Shown here one piece after another: positions 49,144 through 61,194 of a stretch of DNA of 64,000 bases. The notes under the pieces are model-generated. The model had not been told where the DNA came from. It saw nothing but the letters and a program-made list of their open reading frames with translations, and searched no databases. Both the position numbers and the translations under genes were made by a program. Where the stretch lies: positions 558,001 to 622,000 of the forward strand of contig JAOTON010000386.1 in assembly GCA_034440635.1 (NCBI GenBank). Direction: 5' to 3'. Every line of letters begins with the position of its first letter. Positions within the stretch are counted from its first letter, which is position 1. The DNA is from Lepas anatifera. Taxonomy: Eukaryota > Arthropoda > Thecostraca > Lepadidae.

Positions 49144-50192
49144 CTAACACGCGCCCCGCTGGGGGAGGTGAAATTCGCCTCCCCCACTCCTGGATTTCCC
49201 CAGATAACGCAACAACGAAGAGATGCAGAAGAACGAAACTTACGGTAACTTATCCCTGATCAATTTTACGCATCTGCCCAAATTTTTCTAGGTCAGGTCA
49301 TGTCAGGTCAAGGAACTATCCTAGGTCAAGCGACCCAACCTCAAAAGCTAAAATCACGAGTTCGAAGGGGCTCCTAAGAAACATCAGCCAACCCATCAGT
49401 TTAAAACTTTCACAATATGATAAGGTCACTAGGGTTTACAAATCTGCTATCTCGGAATTTTGATATGTTGACCTAAGGTGGGGTCAACTTTTTGGTCACC
49501 CCATTATAAGTATATGATGAAAAATAGAAAGGGCTTGTGTTCAGTAGATACTGGATAGATAAAGCTAAAAATCCTCAAACCGTGTATTCTTACCAAACCC
49601 AAACCGTGTATTCTTTCCACGATCTTGAACATTTCAGTTTTTGACCATCTGACCTATCAAAGTTCATGTGAGGTCACAGGAGCATACAGTGATTATTTTG
49701 CCAATAACTCCTCACTGAATCGGGATAAAGCTCCTATTTTGCTTGCATTGCGCTTATTTTGTCACGGGGAGTCGATTGATATGCAACATGACCATACCAG
49801 GTCACCCTGTGACCCTGACCTAGCTCGATGTCAGGTCATTTTCATAATTTGACCTAGCAAGGTCATATTTGCTCACTCAATTCGCCGCGATGAGAGGAAC
49901 CCAATGATGCATAAATATTTGATCTAGCGCCGCTGAGTAAAAATCTAGGAGGGGGAACGTACACTGCCCTGTTGTAAGCCTAAGGAACCTTCTTTGAACC
50001 ATGCTGACCTCAATATTGAACTAGCATAACAATGCTACTGATGATTTCTCTTTGTCTCGTCAAGAGCTTTCGAACGCCGTCCGTAATTTTTCTTTAGCTT
50101 TCCTGGGAAATGAGATACGGAGTGGTGGGGGGGGCGAAATACGCCCCTAGCGGAGCGATTCATGCCAGAGACCCCAGCGGGGTATGTGTTAA
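49144..50192 (+). mobile_element. GGTCA-rich element with CTAACACGCG/GTGTTAA ends
   Basis: The left end reads CTAACACGCGCCCCGC with an inner GGTGAAATTCGCC, and the right end has GGCGAAATACGCCC and finishes GTGTTAA. The interior contains the shared GGTCAGGTCA module and TGACCT half-sites (49290-49330, 49800-49865). The length of about 1.05 kb matches copies A and B. Confidence 0.65.
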
Positions 50193-51590
50193 AAGTTTTG
50201 CACATTTCTTTCAGAATTACGGATAGAACGGCAAAAATAAAGAGAATTGGCTCAAAGAGATTAATTTTCCGTACTTCAGTGGTTCAGAATAGGCTAAACA
50301 TCATATATCTCAGTGATTTATTTTGGACGCTACTCCTACAAAAACTTTTTTGTAAAACAAGTGATGGCTACAAAAAGTGCAAAACGAGGCTTTTGCGGAT
50401 TACATATTTGGATTCTAAAATGAAACTTTATCAGAAACAATAAAAACCCCAAGTAGGTGCTCTCCTCAATGTTTTATACATTAGCTGAAGCAGTGTGGAG
50501 GATCATAGTCCTTACTGGCTATTGGGCGGTCACAGAAAGTGATCAGCCAGATTAAGAATTTATGTTCAACCTGTTCTAAGCGTTTGAGGTGAGTTTGAGC
50601 GGCTCCCGATCATACTACGCATTCATCCTCAAGAATGGACCGAATGTGGGCATATCAAGCACAAATCAATGCTTTATGGTTGTAACGAGCGCGTCTATTT
50701 CTCTGGAAATCTAATCTGGGAAGTCTGGGAAATTCTGGGAAGTCTATTCGTTCTGTCAGCTGTATGAGGAGGGGCTTAGCAGTATATATCAGTGCGCTCA
50801 AAAAGTGGTATGTTTATTTTTTTCTTTTCTGTATAAGGCGAGTTTTGGGAAAAACACTAAATATGGTGTCATGGATTTCTTAAGATTGCGCCGTCCCCAG
50901 TTTGCAACTATTGGAATATAACTACATATTCATTCTGAAATTGCACTGGAGCTACCACGGGAAAATGTCAGCAACTTGTCAGAATTGCTAGTTCTGCTTT
51001 TTATATCACGCGTGGTAGCAGCCCATGAACAACAAAACATTTAGAAAAGCATGTGTGATGTTCAAGCAGTGCCAACAAGAACAGTTGATGCCGCTGCAGG
51101 CAGCAGTTTATGTCAGTGGTCAGGCCGCCCACAGCTCCTGGCGCCGCCAACAGTCTGATCTCGCCAGGGTGCAGCTGCGTAGGATGCAGGAGACAAATGG
51201 CCCCATTGGGAGGCGTTAAATAAACGGAGTGAGTCATGCCACCGAGTGTCGAACCGGCCGGTGGGCTGTTCAAAATTGATTGTCGATCTCCTTGTGCTAA
51301 TAATGGGAGAATTGAGATAACTTCAACAAACTGAATATATATGTAAGCATACGGTTTACACTCCTAAACAGGCAAGTGGTGGACATTTTTTATGAAAATT
51401 CACTTTAATGTTAAAGGGGGCTGAGGTTGAGGACGACTGCTAAATATGAAGATGCATGCTGAAAGTCAAGGTGGCCAACAGCTGTATGACCGTTGCAGGT
51501 GATGTAGACAAATGTACGATTTATCAACGAGTCTGATTATCAGCTTAATCCTTGTAGCGCTTTACAACGTGAGCCACTGATTACACGCAG
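50193..51590. other. Intronic, no gene recognised
   Basis: AT-rich, with no repeats that match others in the window. Ends at the polypyrimidine-poor acceptor of the 51591 exon. Confidence 0.4.
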
Positions 51591-51748
51591 TGTTCTACCG
51601 GCGACTCACGGGACATTCGAGCCCACATCCGCACTGATCAGCCAGTTCCCCTGGGGACGAGTGGACCTGGAGCACGCCATCTGGAACGTCACCTTCAGCT
51701 GGGCCGACATCGTCGACAAGTGCGCCAACTACTACAACCAGCCATGCC
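51591..51748 (+). CDS. DEG/ENaC extracellular exon with C-x7-C
   Basis: The exon follows ttacacgcag and ends before gtacgtag. It encodes one base, 52 codons and one base. The end of its product, FSWADIVDKCANYYNQPC, resembles the conserved DEG/ENaC element in which a hydrophobic 'ledLLxxC' stretch precedes a C-x6-C pair near an asparagine. Here the spacing is C-x7-C. The sequence WNVT just before it is a possible N-glycosylation site, as expected for a large extracellular domain. Upstream is a proline- and tryptophan-containing linker (SQFPWGRVDLEHAIW). The phase is compatible with both neighbours. The exon is GC-rich at third positions and stands out sharply from the flanking AT-rich intron. 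Confidence 0.78.
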
Positions 51749-52111
51749 GTACGTAGTTAAAACACCGGGTCGAAGAAAACCGTCGGAGTAACCTTTATAC
51801 TGTCGCCAACTGCTGCATCACGTGTGAAACAGCGAAACTCATACATGAGTCGACCACGTTTCTTAGGTTTCTTGGTGGAGGTGTAATTTCTCACCAGGAG
51901 GTTGAGAAGAGCTTTTTCTCGAGTTTCTAAAGATCCCTTTCATACCGTAGAAGTTGCCACGTGTAAGTTTGTCTTTGTTTCTGTCAAAAACCAAATATCA
52001 GTTCTGAAATCGGAGTCAGACACTTATACCGTTTTGAAATATTCGCACTGTTTTTCCCACAATGGAGTAGATAATGCAGATAGAGGGGTTATATAGATTA
52101 CATGTATAAAT

Positions 52112-52149
52112 GGTATATATATATACATATTTTTATATTGTACTCTATG

Positions 52150-52196
<47 letters not shown>
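52112..52196. repeat. (TA)n microsatellite
   Basis: A TA/AT tract with one interrupted section, in the intron between the third and fourth channel exons. Confidence 0.95.
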
Positions 52197-52198
<2 letters not shown>

Positions 52199-52220
52199 TG
52201 AACTTCGGTAATATATTTCA

Positions 52221-53705
52221 GTTTTTTGCGTGTGGCGTTAAAATCCGGAGCATATTTGCGTTTTAATCGTTTTTAGGCTTTTAAATGTCTTATTGACGTT
52301 TTCGTGGCGTTGGGAAAATTATGTATTTACTCTACAAGGCAAATTTATTTCACACTTCTGTTGCAGTTAGCCGGTTTCCACGCGTCCTTCATCGTCCTCA
52401 CAGCACTTTGAGCACTAGTGATGGATACTCTATCTAAGTTGTGATTATGTAAAGCAGTTCTTATATAAACATTGGACGATTCGATGCGACAAAAATATAA
52501 CGAAAGCTTACTAGTATTTCAGGGTTTTGAATCATCATCTTATTCAAGCTCACAAATTAGACCTTTATATAGTACCATAGATAACATTATACTTATTGTT
52601 TTTTTAAAATCATGTTTTTCTGTTGCAGCTGAGAGTCGCATAAAGCGCGGAATGTACCAATACGGTGGGCAGTGTCACACAGTCAAGTACGAAGAGTCGC
52701 CGGCGGAGGGCGTGCAGAAGGGGCTGTGGCTTCAGCTGCAGCCTAACCAGCAGATGGAGGGCGGGAATAAGTACCACTGGGACGTCACCATTCACCCGGC
52801 GATCGACGACTACATGGGTAACGGACTGAAAAACACCCGCCCTCTACGTACACAGTTTATGCTGCACTGTTTGAAGTTTACAAGCCGGGCGCTGCCGTAG
52901 AGTGAAACTATCGCTAACCTGTGTTTAACACGGAAAGTGAAATATTGAAAGCAAACGATTTCTTCCGACTGACTAAGTCCCACCATCATTAATTCTAAGA
53001 CATCATGGATGCCCGAAAACCATGCCTTGAGATCCTCCTCGATCCATTCAGAGACTCTGGGTGGCGGGACATGGACGTGCTTCTACAAATTCCATGGGAT
53101 ACTCGAAATCCCCGAACCCCTCAGGATCTCCACCCATGCTGGTTCGGATATTCCAAGTAAGCATGCGGGTATTGCGCGCACGTTGAATTAGTTATGGCCC
53201 AGTGGGTTAATTGTGCTTAACACGCGTTGGTGTAGGAGTCCACGTTTCCTTCCCAAGACGTGGGGGGTTGTGCTCGCTCCCACCAAGATCTCAGTAACCA
53301 CACTAGCTGGAGAAAAGCAGAAGGCGATATTGGATAGCCCGCCTTGATCTCATCCGAAAATGGGAAATACAGTTTACCTAGTTAATTAAGGGCTTTTATA
53401 AGGCGTTCTGTGCAGAGCACCTTTGTCCGCCTCTAAAGTGTGTGGGATAATTTTTAGGGGAGAGTTTGTTACTTTAATGTCGCAAAGCAATGGGGAGGTT
53501 ATTTCAAGTAATGGGTCGCGAAATGTTGCAAAACTTGCGAGGGTATTGTCATGGCTACGGCCGAAATGCCGAGCCAAAGGTGATGGATTATAGTTAGGGA
53601 TCCTCGGGGTGCGTGAGGATTTTTTGCGTCTGGCATTAAAATCTGGAGCTTATTTGCATTTTATTAGTTTTTTTATGTTTATCTAAATGTCTTATTAGCG
53701 TGACG
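52221..53705. repeat. ~85 bp repeat in two copies across two introns
   Basis: 52221-52310 and 53616-53705 share GGAGCATATTTGCGTTTTA / GGAGCTTATTTGCATTTTA and neighbouring blocks in the same orientation, with the 52629 exon between them. No function is seen. Confidence 0.5.
52629..52817 (+). CDS. DEG/ENaC extracellular exon (GxC, GLxLxL, WDVxIHP)
   Basis: The exon starts after tttttctgttgcag and ends before gtaacgg. It has two bases, 62 codons and one base. Three landmarks appear in the order expected for the extracellular beta-sheet core of DEG/ENaC channels. YGGQCHTVKY corresponds to the family's G-x-C-Y-T-F/V element, GLWLQLQPN to the G-L-x-L-x-L strand, and WDVTIHP to the strand usually written G-F-K-V-x-I-H-D/P. 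The order, spacing and phase with the flanking exons make a chance match unlikely. A basic SRIKRG stretch near the start could be a processing or loop region, but this is inference. It is the strongest single exon for assigning the gene family. Confidence 0.8.
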
Positions 53706-54684
53706 GTCGGGCCGGGCCGTGTAGCATATATGTGAAATTGTATCCATTGACGGGAGTGAATTTGCAGGCTCTTCGCGCCCACTGGGTTAAAAATGACATA
53801 TTTTTTTCAGAGTTTTGCAACGTTTATTTTATTCACCAAATGTTTAAACTTCTTTGGAACATTTGTAATTACATTTCGCATGCGTTTCCACTCTTTCTCT
53901 GCAGGTGGTTTCTCTGTTATGTCTGTAATTCTTTATCGAACCTTTGCCGTCAGTTGTCATGACTGCGCCTGCTCAGTTGTGCTTCCTGACCCGACCCTAT
54001 CACCTATAACACCATACGTCCACGTATCGCACTCTATGAGACGTTAGTGAAAGCTAGCCATAAATAGCTGAAGCCCTTTTTTGCCCGGGGAGAAGCGCTA
54101 TCGAAATTTCTTTACTCTTACAGCTCCACTCATCTATTTTGGTGAATAAGTTTGGGAATCGAGAATACGACGATATTCTGTAATACGCCAAACCAAGACA
54201 TAACAGAACAGGAGCAAAAGTCAATTCTTCCGAAACTTCTTAGTAGCTAACAGGCGACGATTGCTGAAGCATTATGCATTGCATAGCCATATGTAAATCA
54301 TGCAATTTAAAACTGTGGCAAAGATGCTGTTGCATCCTGGTACGAAGCCAAATAACCGAACATTTTTACCCTCATAATATTTTAGTTAATAAGTTCGAGG
54401 TGCGTGCGATTGTGAGTTTTCTTTTTAACCGGTAATCTTTAATCTTTTTTCATCCCTACTCTCTGGGGCTGTGAGCACAAGCGCCTGTGACGGCACCGAA
54501 CCCTCCGGGTAGAATCCCACCTTATTTATCATCACCTTACATCATCCTTGCCATCGCCTAACATCTCCTTGCAGAGTTTTAATCACTGCATACTCATCAC
54601 TACAACACTTTAAAAGCCACCTCAATAGTGTGGAAGTGTGCGTAATATATGAATGAATGGTGAGGTGTGATACTGTATTTGCAG

Positions 54685-54740
54685 ACTGGGAGCACGTCTG
54701 GGCACCGGCTCGCGTCCACCTTGAGTACAAGAAAGAACAG
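54685..54740 (+). CDS. DEG/ENaC small extracellular exon
   Basis: This 56 bp exon follows a good acceptor (ctgtatttgcag) and ends at CAG before gtattc. Joined to the spare G of the preceding exon it encodes DWEHVWAPARVHLEYKKEQ and ends on a complete codon. In the channel family this place, just after the I-H-D/P strand, holds a short proline-containing loop and a strand with alternating hydrophobic residues; ARVHLEYKK fits such a strand. There is no catalytic or diagnostic motif, so the assignment rests mainly on splice phase, position and GC-rich codons. The next exon should start on a full codon, but none was recognised before the 55.5-57.3 kb minisatellite. Confidence 0.6.
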
Positions 54741-54887
54741 GTATTCAAGGTGAAGAGAACTATGGATATCCTCTTACCCTCCGAGGAAAAACCATGTAAT
54801 CCAAGTCAAAGCTACTCACATACCAATGTGAGTACCTTGTACAAACATTGCAATACATTCATTAACTCATATACCAAATCATTGCCA

Positions 54888-55100
54888 CCTGTGTAGCTCA
54901 GTTAGTAGAGCGTTGCGCTCCGGCACACTGCTCAAGAACATGCAGTGGCAGTGCATGTCCAGGCTTGGGATCGGTTTCCCTGCGACGCTGCGGTGCTCAA
55001 TATTAATCCGACTTAGGTCGGCTGGCAACTGACTGGTGAGAGTGTGACCTGAGCGGGGCAGCCATCTCCGTGCTTAGTGGGACCTTAAACTTTGGTTTCT
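54888..55100 (+). repeat. tRNA-derived SINE-like repeat
   Basis: TGTAGCTCAGTTAGTAGAGC is a clear tRNA-type A box. The following body runs through GACTTAGGTCGGCTGGCAAC and ends GGGACCTTAAAC. The B box is degenerate (GGGATCGGTTTCCC). Confidence 0.5.
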
Positions 55101-55559
55101 TCCCTTCATTGTGGGGGATGCTTGATCGGGTGGCTGGGTTAGTGACAAGTCCTTTGATGACTTTAGTGAGGTTTCTACTCCTAAAAGCGAACTGGGAACA
55201 ACTGGGACAAAAAATAAAGAATGTGTTATGGGTCGCAAAGCCCGTAAGCCTCGGTACCGCTACGAAAGTGAGCGGGCTAGTCAATCTTCGACCTGTCCTT
55301 GACAATAAATGTGCCCTTCTAGAACCACGAACTCATCGAATTTGGACAGTTGTCTTCCGAACTGGCTGACAATTATCCTATTATTTCCTAATTTGACAGT
55401 ATTTGGAAATTTTTAATTTAGAGTGGGGGTGGTAAGCCCTCAGCCACACTCCCCAATCTAACGCGTATTCCGCAGCCTGTAAAGCTATTCATGCAAGTCA
55501 ATGGGGCAAAGGCAAAAGAGGGCGTGTGCAGGGGCGCAAGTTTCCATATATTTGGGGGG

Positions 55560-57290
55560 CTCGAGCCTCCCCAATGCTCGGAGAAGCCCTCCCAATGACC
55601 CGACGAGCCCCTAATCCTAAGTTCCGGGCCCCTGCGGACACAACCGGGCCCCTGCCACGATTGCGGGCCCCAGTGGTCAACTTGGGCTAGCTTTGGATGA
55701 GGCCAGGCTCCCTGGCATGCTTGCGGGTCCCCTGTTTGCCAACCTTAACCTCGGTGTCAGCAACCGGGCCCCTATCGATATTTTCAGGCCCACTTTGACT
55801 GCAGCCGGGTCCCTAGTTCCGGCAGTCTCGGGCCTCCTGTCATCCAACCGGGCCCTCTGTGATCCACCCGGACCCCCTGTGGACTACAACCGGGCCCCTT
55901 GTAATCCACCCGGGCCCCTGTGACTGCAGCCGGGTCCCCTGTGATCTATCCGGCCCACTGTGACTGCAACCGGGCCCCTCTGTGATCCACCTGCCCCCCT
56001 GTGACTGCAACCGGGCCCCTTGTCATTCACCCGGGCTCCCTGTGACTGCAACCGGGCCATCTGTGATCCAACCTGGGCCCCTTTGACTGCAATCGGGCCC
56101 TCTGTGATCCACCCGGCCCCCTGTGACTGCAACCGGGCCCCCTGTAATCCACCCGGGCTCCCTGTGATTACAACCAGGCCCCTGTGACTGGGACCGGACC
56201 ATCTGTGATCCACCCGGGCCCCCTGTTACTGCAGCCGGGTCCCCTGTGATCTATCCGGCCCCCTGTGACTGCAACCGGGCCCCTTTGTGATCCACCCGCA
56301 CCCCTGTGACTGCAACCGGGCCCCTTGTCATCCACCCGGGCTCCCTGTGGCTGCAATTGGGCCCCCTGTGATCCACCTGGGCCCCCTCTGACTGCAACCG
56401 GGCTCCCTTTGGTCCAGGAGGCGCGGGTCCTCTAATGCCACGGACGGGCCTTTGCCATGAGTGCGGGGCTCCGTGGTCTATCTGGGCTTGCTGTGGCTGC
56501 GGCCGGGCTCCCTGGCATGCTTGCCTAGCATGCTTGCTTGGGTGCGGTCCCCTTTAGGGCCACCCATAATCGATGCGTCCGCAAACGGGCCCCTAACGGT
56601 ATTCTCAGGCCCATTTTGACTGCATCCGGGCCCGTATTTCTGGCAGTCTTGGGACCTTTTTGGTTCAGCCGAGCCCTCTGTGACTGCAACCGGGCTCCTT
56701 GTATTCTGCCTTGGCCCTTTTAGTCTGCCCGGGCCCCTGTTGTTTGCCCGGGCCCTTTGTATGTGATCTGGGTTTTTTTGGTGTGCCTGGGTCCTGTGTG
56801 GTCCGTCCGGGCCCCTGTGGTCTGCCCGGGCCCCTTGTGGGCGGTCTGGGCTCCTTTTAGTCTGCCTGGGCCCTCTGTGGGCTGCCCGGGCCCCTGCGGT
56901 CTGCCCGGCCCCCTGCAATTTTCCAGGGCTCCTATGGCTTGTCCGTGTCCCTATGGTCTGCAAGGAACCACAGCACCAGCGGATCCAAGGGGGGGGCAAA
57001 CGGGGTAAGCCGCCAAATCCCCCGATTTTGCCGATTTTTACGGATTTTCTTCAAACAAACCATATGCTTTTTTCATGATTTGGGGCCCCGTTGCCCCCTC
57101 CCCCACCATTGACCTGAATCCGCCCCTGACTCCACTCCTCCCACTTCGCTGTATCCGGGAACCCGTGCTATAATATCAGGCTCCCTCTGGGCTACGCAGG
57201 CCTCCTCTGGCTCTAGCCGGGCTCCTTGCCTTGCTTACGACCCACCGTAGTTCACCACCCCCACCGTGCGCAGCCGGGCGCCTTCCGATA
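55560..57290. repeat. CCCGGGCCCC-type minisatellite
   Basis: Diverged units of about 20-40 bp alternate ACTGCAACCGGGCCCC and GTGATCCACCCGGGCCCC. Homogeneity is highest at 55850-56400 and decays to both sides. Open frames here have no meaning beyond the repeat. Confidence 0.85.
56977..57128. mobile_element. Short hAT-like element inside minisatellite
   Basis: CAGCGGATCCAAGGGGGG and AATCCGCCCCTG form inverted ends. It interrupts the CCCGGGCCCC array. No target duplication was seen. Confidence 0.5.
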
Positions 57291-58676
57291 AGTACTGGTT
57301 TAATAAATTGGCATGTTTGTTATTTTGGCATCCCTCCGTCGGCACCACTTTTCTTTATTGATATATTTCTAGGCATTTTTTGTCAGAAATGTGCATGAAT
57401 TCATTTCTGAATTCATTACTGGAAAACTTAAGTTTTCCATTTTTGTTTGTTCTAATGGAATTTTAAATACAGACAAATTTAAGACTCTTAAATTTGTCTG
57501 TCAAAAAGTGTATCATATCTTGTCGTCAAATCTGGGTCATGTTGTACGTATTTCTCGAAGCTCGGTACATCATTCCTCAGATCCTTTCGGCGGTCGGTGC
57601 AGCTTCATAGTATTTGATAAACACTAATGGTCGAAAATACGTTTTTTCGGTCACATTTTCATTAAAAAAATACGGGCCCCCATCTTGTACGGGCCCCTTT
57701 CGAGCCGGGTGCCCCCCAATCGAAAACATAAAGTTGCGCCCCTGGGCGTGTGCCCTGTTTCCACTGCGTGAAAGCGAAGCTTTCCGCTACGATCATTCGC
57801 CCCTCAGACCATTGAAACGTTGCTCCCCTTTCGTTTCCGTCTCTCAATTGAAAATCCTGCAATGCCATTGATGTCTTGCTTCCTATCACACAATGAGTAA
57901 GCACTTCTTGTGACCATAACCACGCGGGAACGTTTCAAGACCGCAATTATAGCCTTCTCATACACTTGAAATGGCGGGTATTGAGCGCATCTATCTAAAT
58001 TGTCCGTGAATCCCGTAGCAGTGAGAATTCATTTTCATTGGAGCCCGTCGGCAGGCTAGATAAATATTGTATATATATTTCGGAGCTTGAGACTTGCGTT
58101 GGTGACTAGGGAGATCTCTTATCTGTATTTATCGCTCCACGGAGATAGAGGATCCGGATTTCTCGGAAGCCGGAAGCACGTCCCACTGAAGAGTACTGCG
58201 TGAGGTTTTGATCATATTTGTATTAACACCCGCACTGGAGGGGGTCTGGCACTAACGCGCACTGGAGGGGGCCTGGTAGGCCCCCTAAGATCTCGGAAAC
58301 TAAGAGGGTTAGAAAACGCCACTTGGTAGGTGGGTGGGGGCTATAGTGATCTACATGATGACCAACTTTCATTGACCTAGGTCAATATCTTCAAGGTCAA
58401 ATGAGGTCGTAAAGGTCAAATATTGGCCATGCTGGTATCGATTAATAAATGCTGTGATTATGCAGGAAAATGGCGGGAATAAGCTAAAGGCGGACACGGT
58501 TCATAGAGAAGAGGTCTCAAAGAGGCTTCCCCACAACTTTTGGGTCAAGGTCATTCAAGGTCATTGACCTTTAAGGTCACCATATGGTATACTACTTATT
58601 ATTTACACTTTGACTAACACTGTAGCCACTGTTTGGCGGGAAATGAGGATTGACCTTTCCCAATGACCTTTCACCT

Positions 58677-58689
58677 TGACCTTTGACCT
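58677..58689 (-). promoter_or_regulatory. Perfect DR1 nuclear-receptor-type site
   Basis: TGACCTTTGACCT is the complement of AGGTCA-A-AGGTCA, the DR1 consensus bound by RXR, HNF4 and similar receptors. It lies in a transposable element, so a regulatory role is only possible, not shown. Confidence 0.35.
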
Positions 58690-58814
58690 TGACCTTTGTA
58701 TTGGGGTACCCTACCGATGACGTCATAGCATAATATATGTCAGACGGGGTAACCTCATTTGGCCGGACGCGCAGTGGTCAGTGACCTTGAAAGTGCAGAT
58801 ATGACCTTGACCTG

Positions 58815-58827
58815 TGACCTTTGACCT
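58815..58827 (-). promoter_or_regulatory. Second perfect DR1 site
   Basis: The same TGACCTTTGACCT sequence recurs 138 bp from the first and is followed by further TGACCT copies. Confidence 0.35.
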
Positions 58828-59726
58828 TGACCTTGACTTTCATGTGAAGTGACCTTGACATATAGTCCCGGTTATATGACGTTATGACGTCACCACTTGG
58901 TCTTCAATGCAAGCTTACTGGTCCGACCGCGCGTTTGCGGCGATCTCAAAATGCAGGTCTGACTTTGAAAGCCTATAAGTCAAAAAATTTTCGGCCGATT
59001 TTCAAAAAGTCTTCACCAATCGACGCGATATTAAATTCTGTTAAATGTGGCCAAGTTTCGTTTTTCCGCTGCAAGCGGTTCTCCGGCCACCTCGGAAAAA
59101 CAGGTGGGGGGCCTCCGAGGCCCCTCCAGTCGCGTGTTAAGATTTCTAGAAGAACCATATCTATGAATTTTCAATGTTCAAGTCTGCAAGGATGCGAGGC
59201 AGATGTCGCACCGCTGGAGCAAGGGATGATGAATGGGAAGCGACGTAAAAACCGCTCTGAAGAGTGAAGAAACATGTTTTTTTGGGGGAGGTGTCTTACT
59301 CCCGGCAACACACTTGCCTCCCTAAGATATTCCCTCATTAAAAAACCTCTGATTTATAAGTGTGATGTGTGGAGAAAGTTCTGAAAGCCGATAAAGGATA
59401 AACAGAAGGTGAACTGTCCCTGTCTTACTTTAGTTTATCTTCCCTATGTTAGCTGTTTCCCAAATCACAGATATTTTCTTGTTTCGAGCATAGCTGGCAT
59501 CCAGCCGTGGACTTCTCAAATTCAGGTACTTCTCATTTTACTTTGTATACTTCCCATGCTCTTCTTTTATGCCACAAACCTCCTCGTATTTCTTATAAGA
59601 GATCTATTGCTACAGTAAAACAATTGTTTTCAAGACCAGTATCCGTATTAGTCCGTTTTTCCCAAATTTGCAAGTCTTTATTCGCTGAAAGAAATGCAAG
59701 TATCCAAAATAGCTGTCTATTGTAGT

Positions 59727-61194
59727 ACTTAAACGTCATTTTTCCAGAACTAATATTACATCAACTTTAAGGTTTTTTTCGGGATTTAGTTCCTGGTAGG
59801 TATATAAGAAAGTTATTAATCGGATATTTCGAATCTATTTGACGATTCTTTACCAGCGAATATTATGATACTGTACATCGATTAAACATAAATAAAAATA
59901 GAAACACACAATGACTACCACTTGATCTTCCCAATAGGGCTACCTCCCATTTTGTTAACTTTTCAAACCATGTTATCACTGTTAGCTATTTTTTTGGGGG
60001 ATGTCAATAAACATAAGATATGAATATTGACTATAATGGCATTTGACTTAATAATTGGAAATATCAGATAACCTGTTACCAGAACAATGACTAAATTACT
60101 TACAACCTAAACATCTAACACCTACAAAAATTCTAATACAGGATCCTAGATTGGGCTGATGGTGGCATTTCCGTGGTCGCGATTTATATCTGCCTCTCGC
60201 AGTCTGATTTCGATCGCCTCCCTAACTGACCGGCGGCCAGGCTTTGGTTCTACTGCCAGAATTTTTACATCTCTTGGATTTAAATCTTTCCTACAACTAT
60301 ACACATGACATGAAACTGCTGATTTTGAAAACCTACCGTTCCGAATATCTCCTATGTGCTCTTCCACCCTTACCCCCAGTGGCCTCCCCGATTCCCCTAC
60401 GTATTTTGACCCGCACTCACAATTTATTTCATACACTGCCCCTCTTTTTTCCTCTTTGACTAAAGGATCCTTGACATGTGTCAACAAAATCTTTAAGGTT
60501 GTCTTAGAGCTATGCGCCACTTTCATCCCATGGTTGCCTAGTGCCCTACCGATTCTCTCGCTGACCCCTTTAACGTAAGGTATCGACACGTAATCGTATG
60601 TTCAGCGCCCCCTGTGGTTCGCGCCCTGGTTCCTGAGCTTGTCCACTTTGACTCGGCTGCTCTTGCCCACGGTCTTGCTCCTGTTGTTGGTGTTCCCTTT
60701 CTGGCTCTGCTCCTGTCGTTGCTGTTCCTGTTGTTGCACTTGCTTGTTGTTCCTGTTGCGGTTGCTGGTGTTTCCTCCTGACTCTGCTCCTCCGGATCTT
60801 GTCTTTGTTCTCGTGTGAGAGCCTTATCTATGAACTTGTCCGGGTATCCGTTTTCTAGTAATATATCTTTTAGCGTTAGCATCTCGTTTTTTAGGGAGAC
60901 TGCATCTGTCGTGATGCTCTTTGCTCTTGCGCTGAGGCAGGATATGATACCTGCTTTTATGCTGGAGGCTGAAAAGTTAACAAAATGGGAGGTAGCCCTA
61001 TTGGGAAGATCAAGTGGTAGCCATTGTGCGTTTCTATTTTTATGTATGTTTAATTGATGTACAGTATCATAATATTCGCTGATAAAGAGTCGTCAAATAG
61101 ATTCGAAATATCCGATTACTAACTTTCTTATTTCTTAATAACTTTCTTTCTATACCTACCAGGAACTAAATCCCGAAAAAAACCTTAAAGTTGA
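59727..61194 (-). mobile_element. Penelope-like element with inverted ends and 13 bp target duplication
   Basis: The ends 59758-59965 and 60970-61197 are reverse complements (for example GTTAACTTTTCA at 59954 and TGAAAAGTTAAC at 60970). Outside them the same 13-mer, TGTCTATTGTAGT, occurs at 59714-59726 and 61195-61207, marking the insertion site; about 30 bp of extra sequence separates the left copy from the left arm. The interior encodes the endonuclease end of a Penelope-like protein on the minus strand. The copy is 5'-truncated, lacking the reverse transcriptase. It sits in the gap between the fifth and sixth channel exons. Confidence 0.8.
60146..60882 (-). pseudogene. PLE GIY-YIG endonuclease, one frameshift
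   Basis: The downstream frame (60146-60589, minus strand) encodes a well-preserved GIY-YIG endonuclease region. It shows MSIPYVKGVSERIGRAL, the linker typical after the reverse transcriptase; RGAVYEINCECGSKYVGESG, the GIY...YVG core with two cysteines; and RVEEHIGDIRNG, with the catalytic-type glutamate-histidine pair. A C-terminal helix follows (REAIEIRLREADINRD). The upstream frame (to 60882) reads LTLKDILLENGYPDKFIDKA, the 'L..NGYP...I' helix that precedes the linker, then a gln/glu/thr-rich insert. The two frames overlap and join by a frameshift near 60590. The domain nicks target DNA to start retrotransposition in active elements. Confidence 0.82.

Larger units (their letters stand above)
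58223..59140 (+). mobile_element. GGTCA-rich TTAA element with perfect DR1 sites
   Basis: The ends are TTAACACCCGCACTGG and CCAGTCGCGTGTTAA. The inner palindrome-type block is GGGCCTGGTAGGCCCCC on the left and GGGGGCCTCCGAGGCCCC on the right. The left end is partly duplicated (CTAACGCGCACTGG at 58252). Half-site density is the highest in the window around 58550-58860. No transposase is seen. Confidence 0.7.

Noticed and set aside
55498..57008. Frames rich in Gly, Pro and Arg
   Set aside because: They are artefacts of the CCCGGGCCCC minisatellite.
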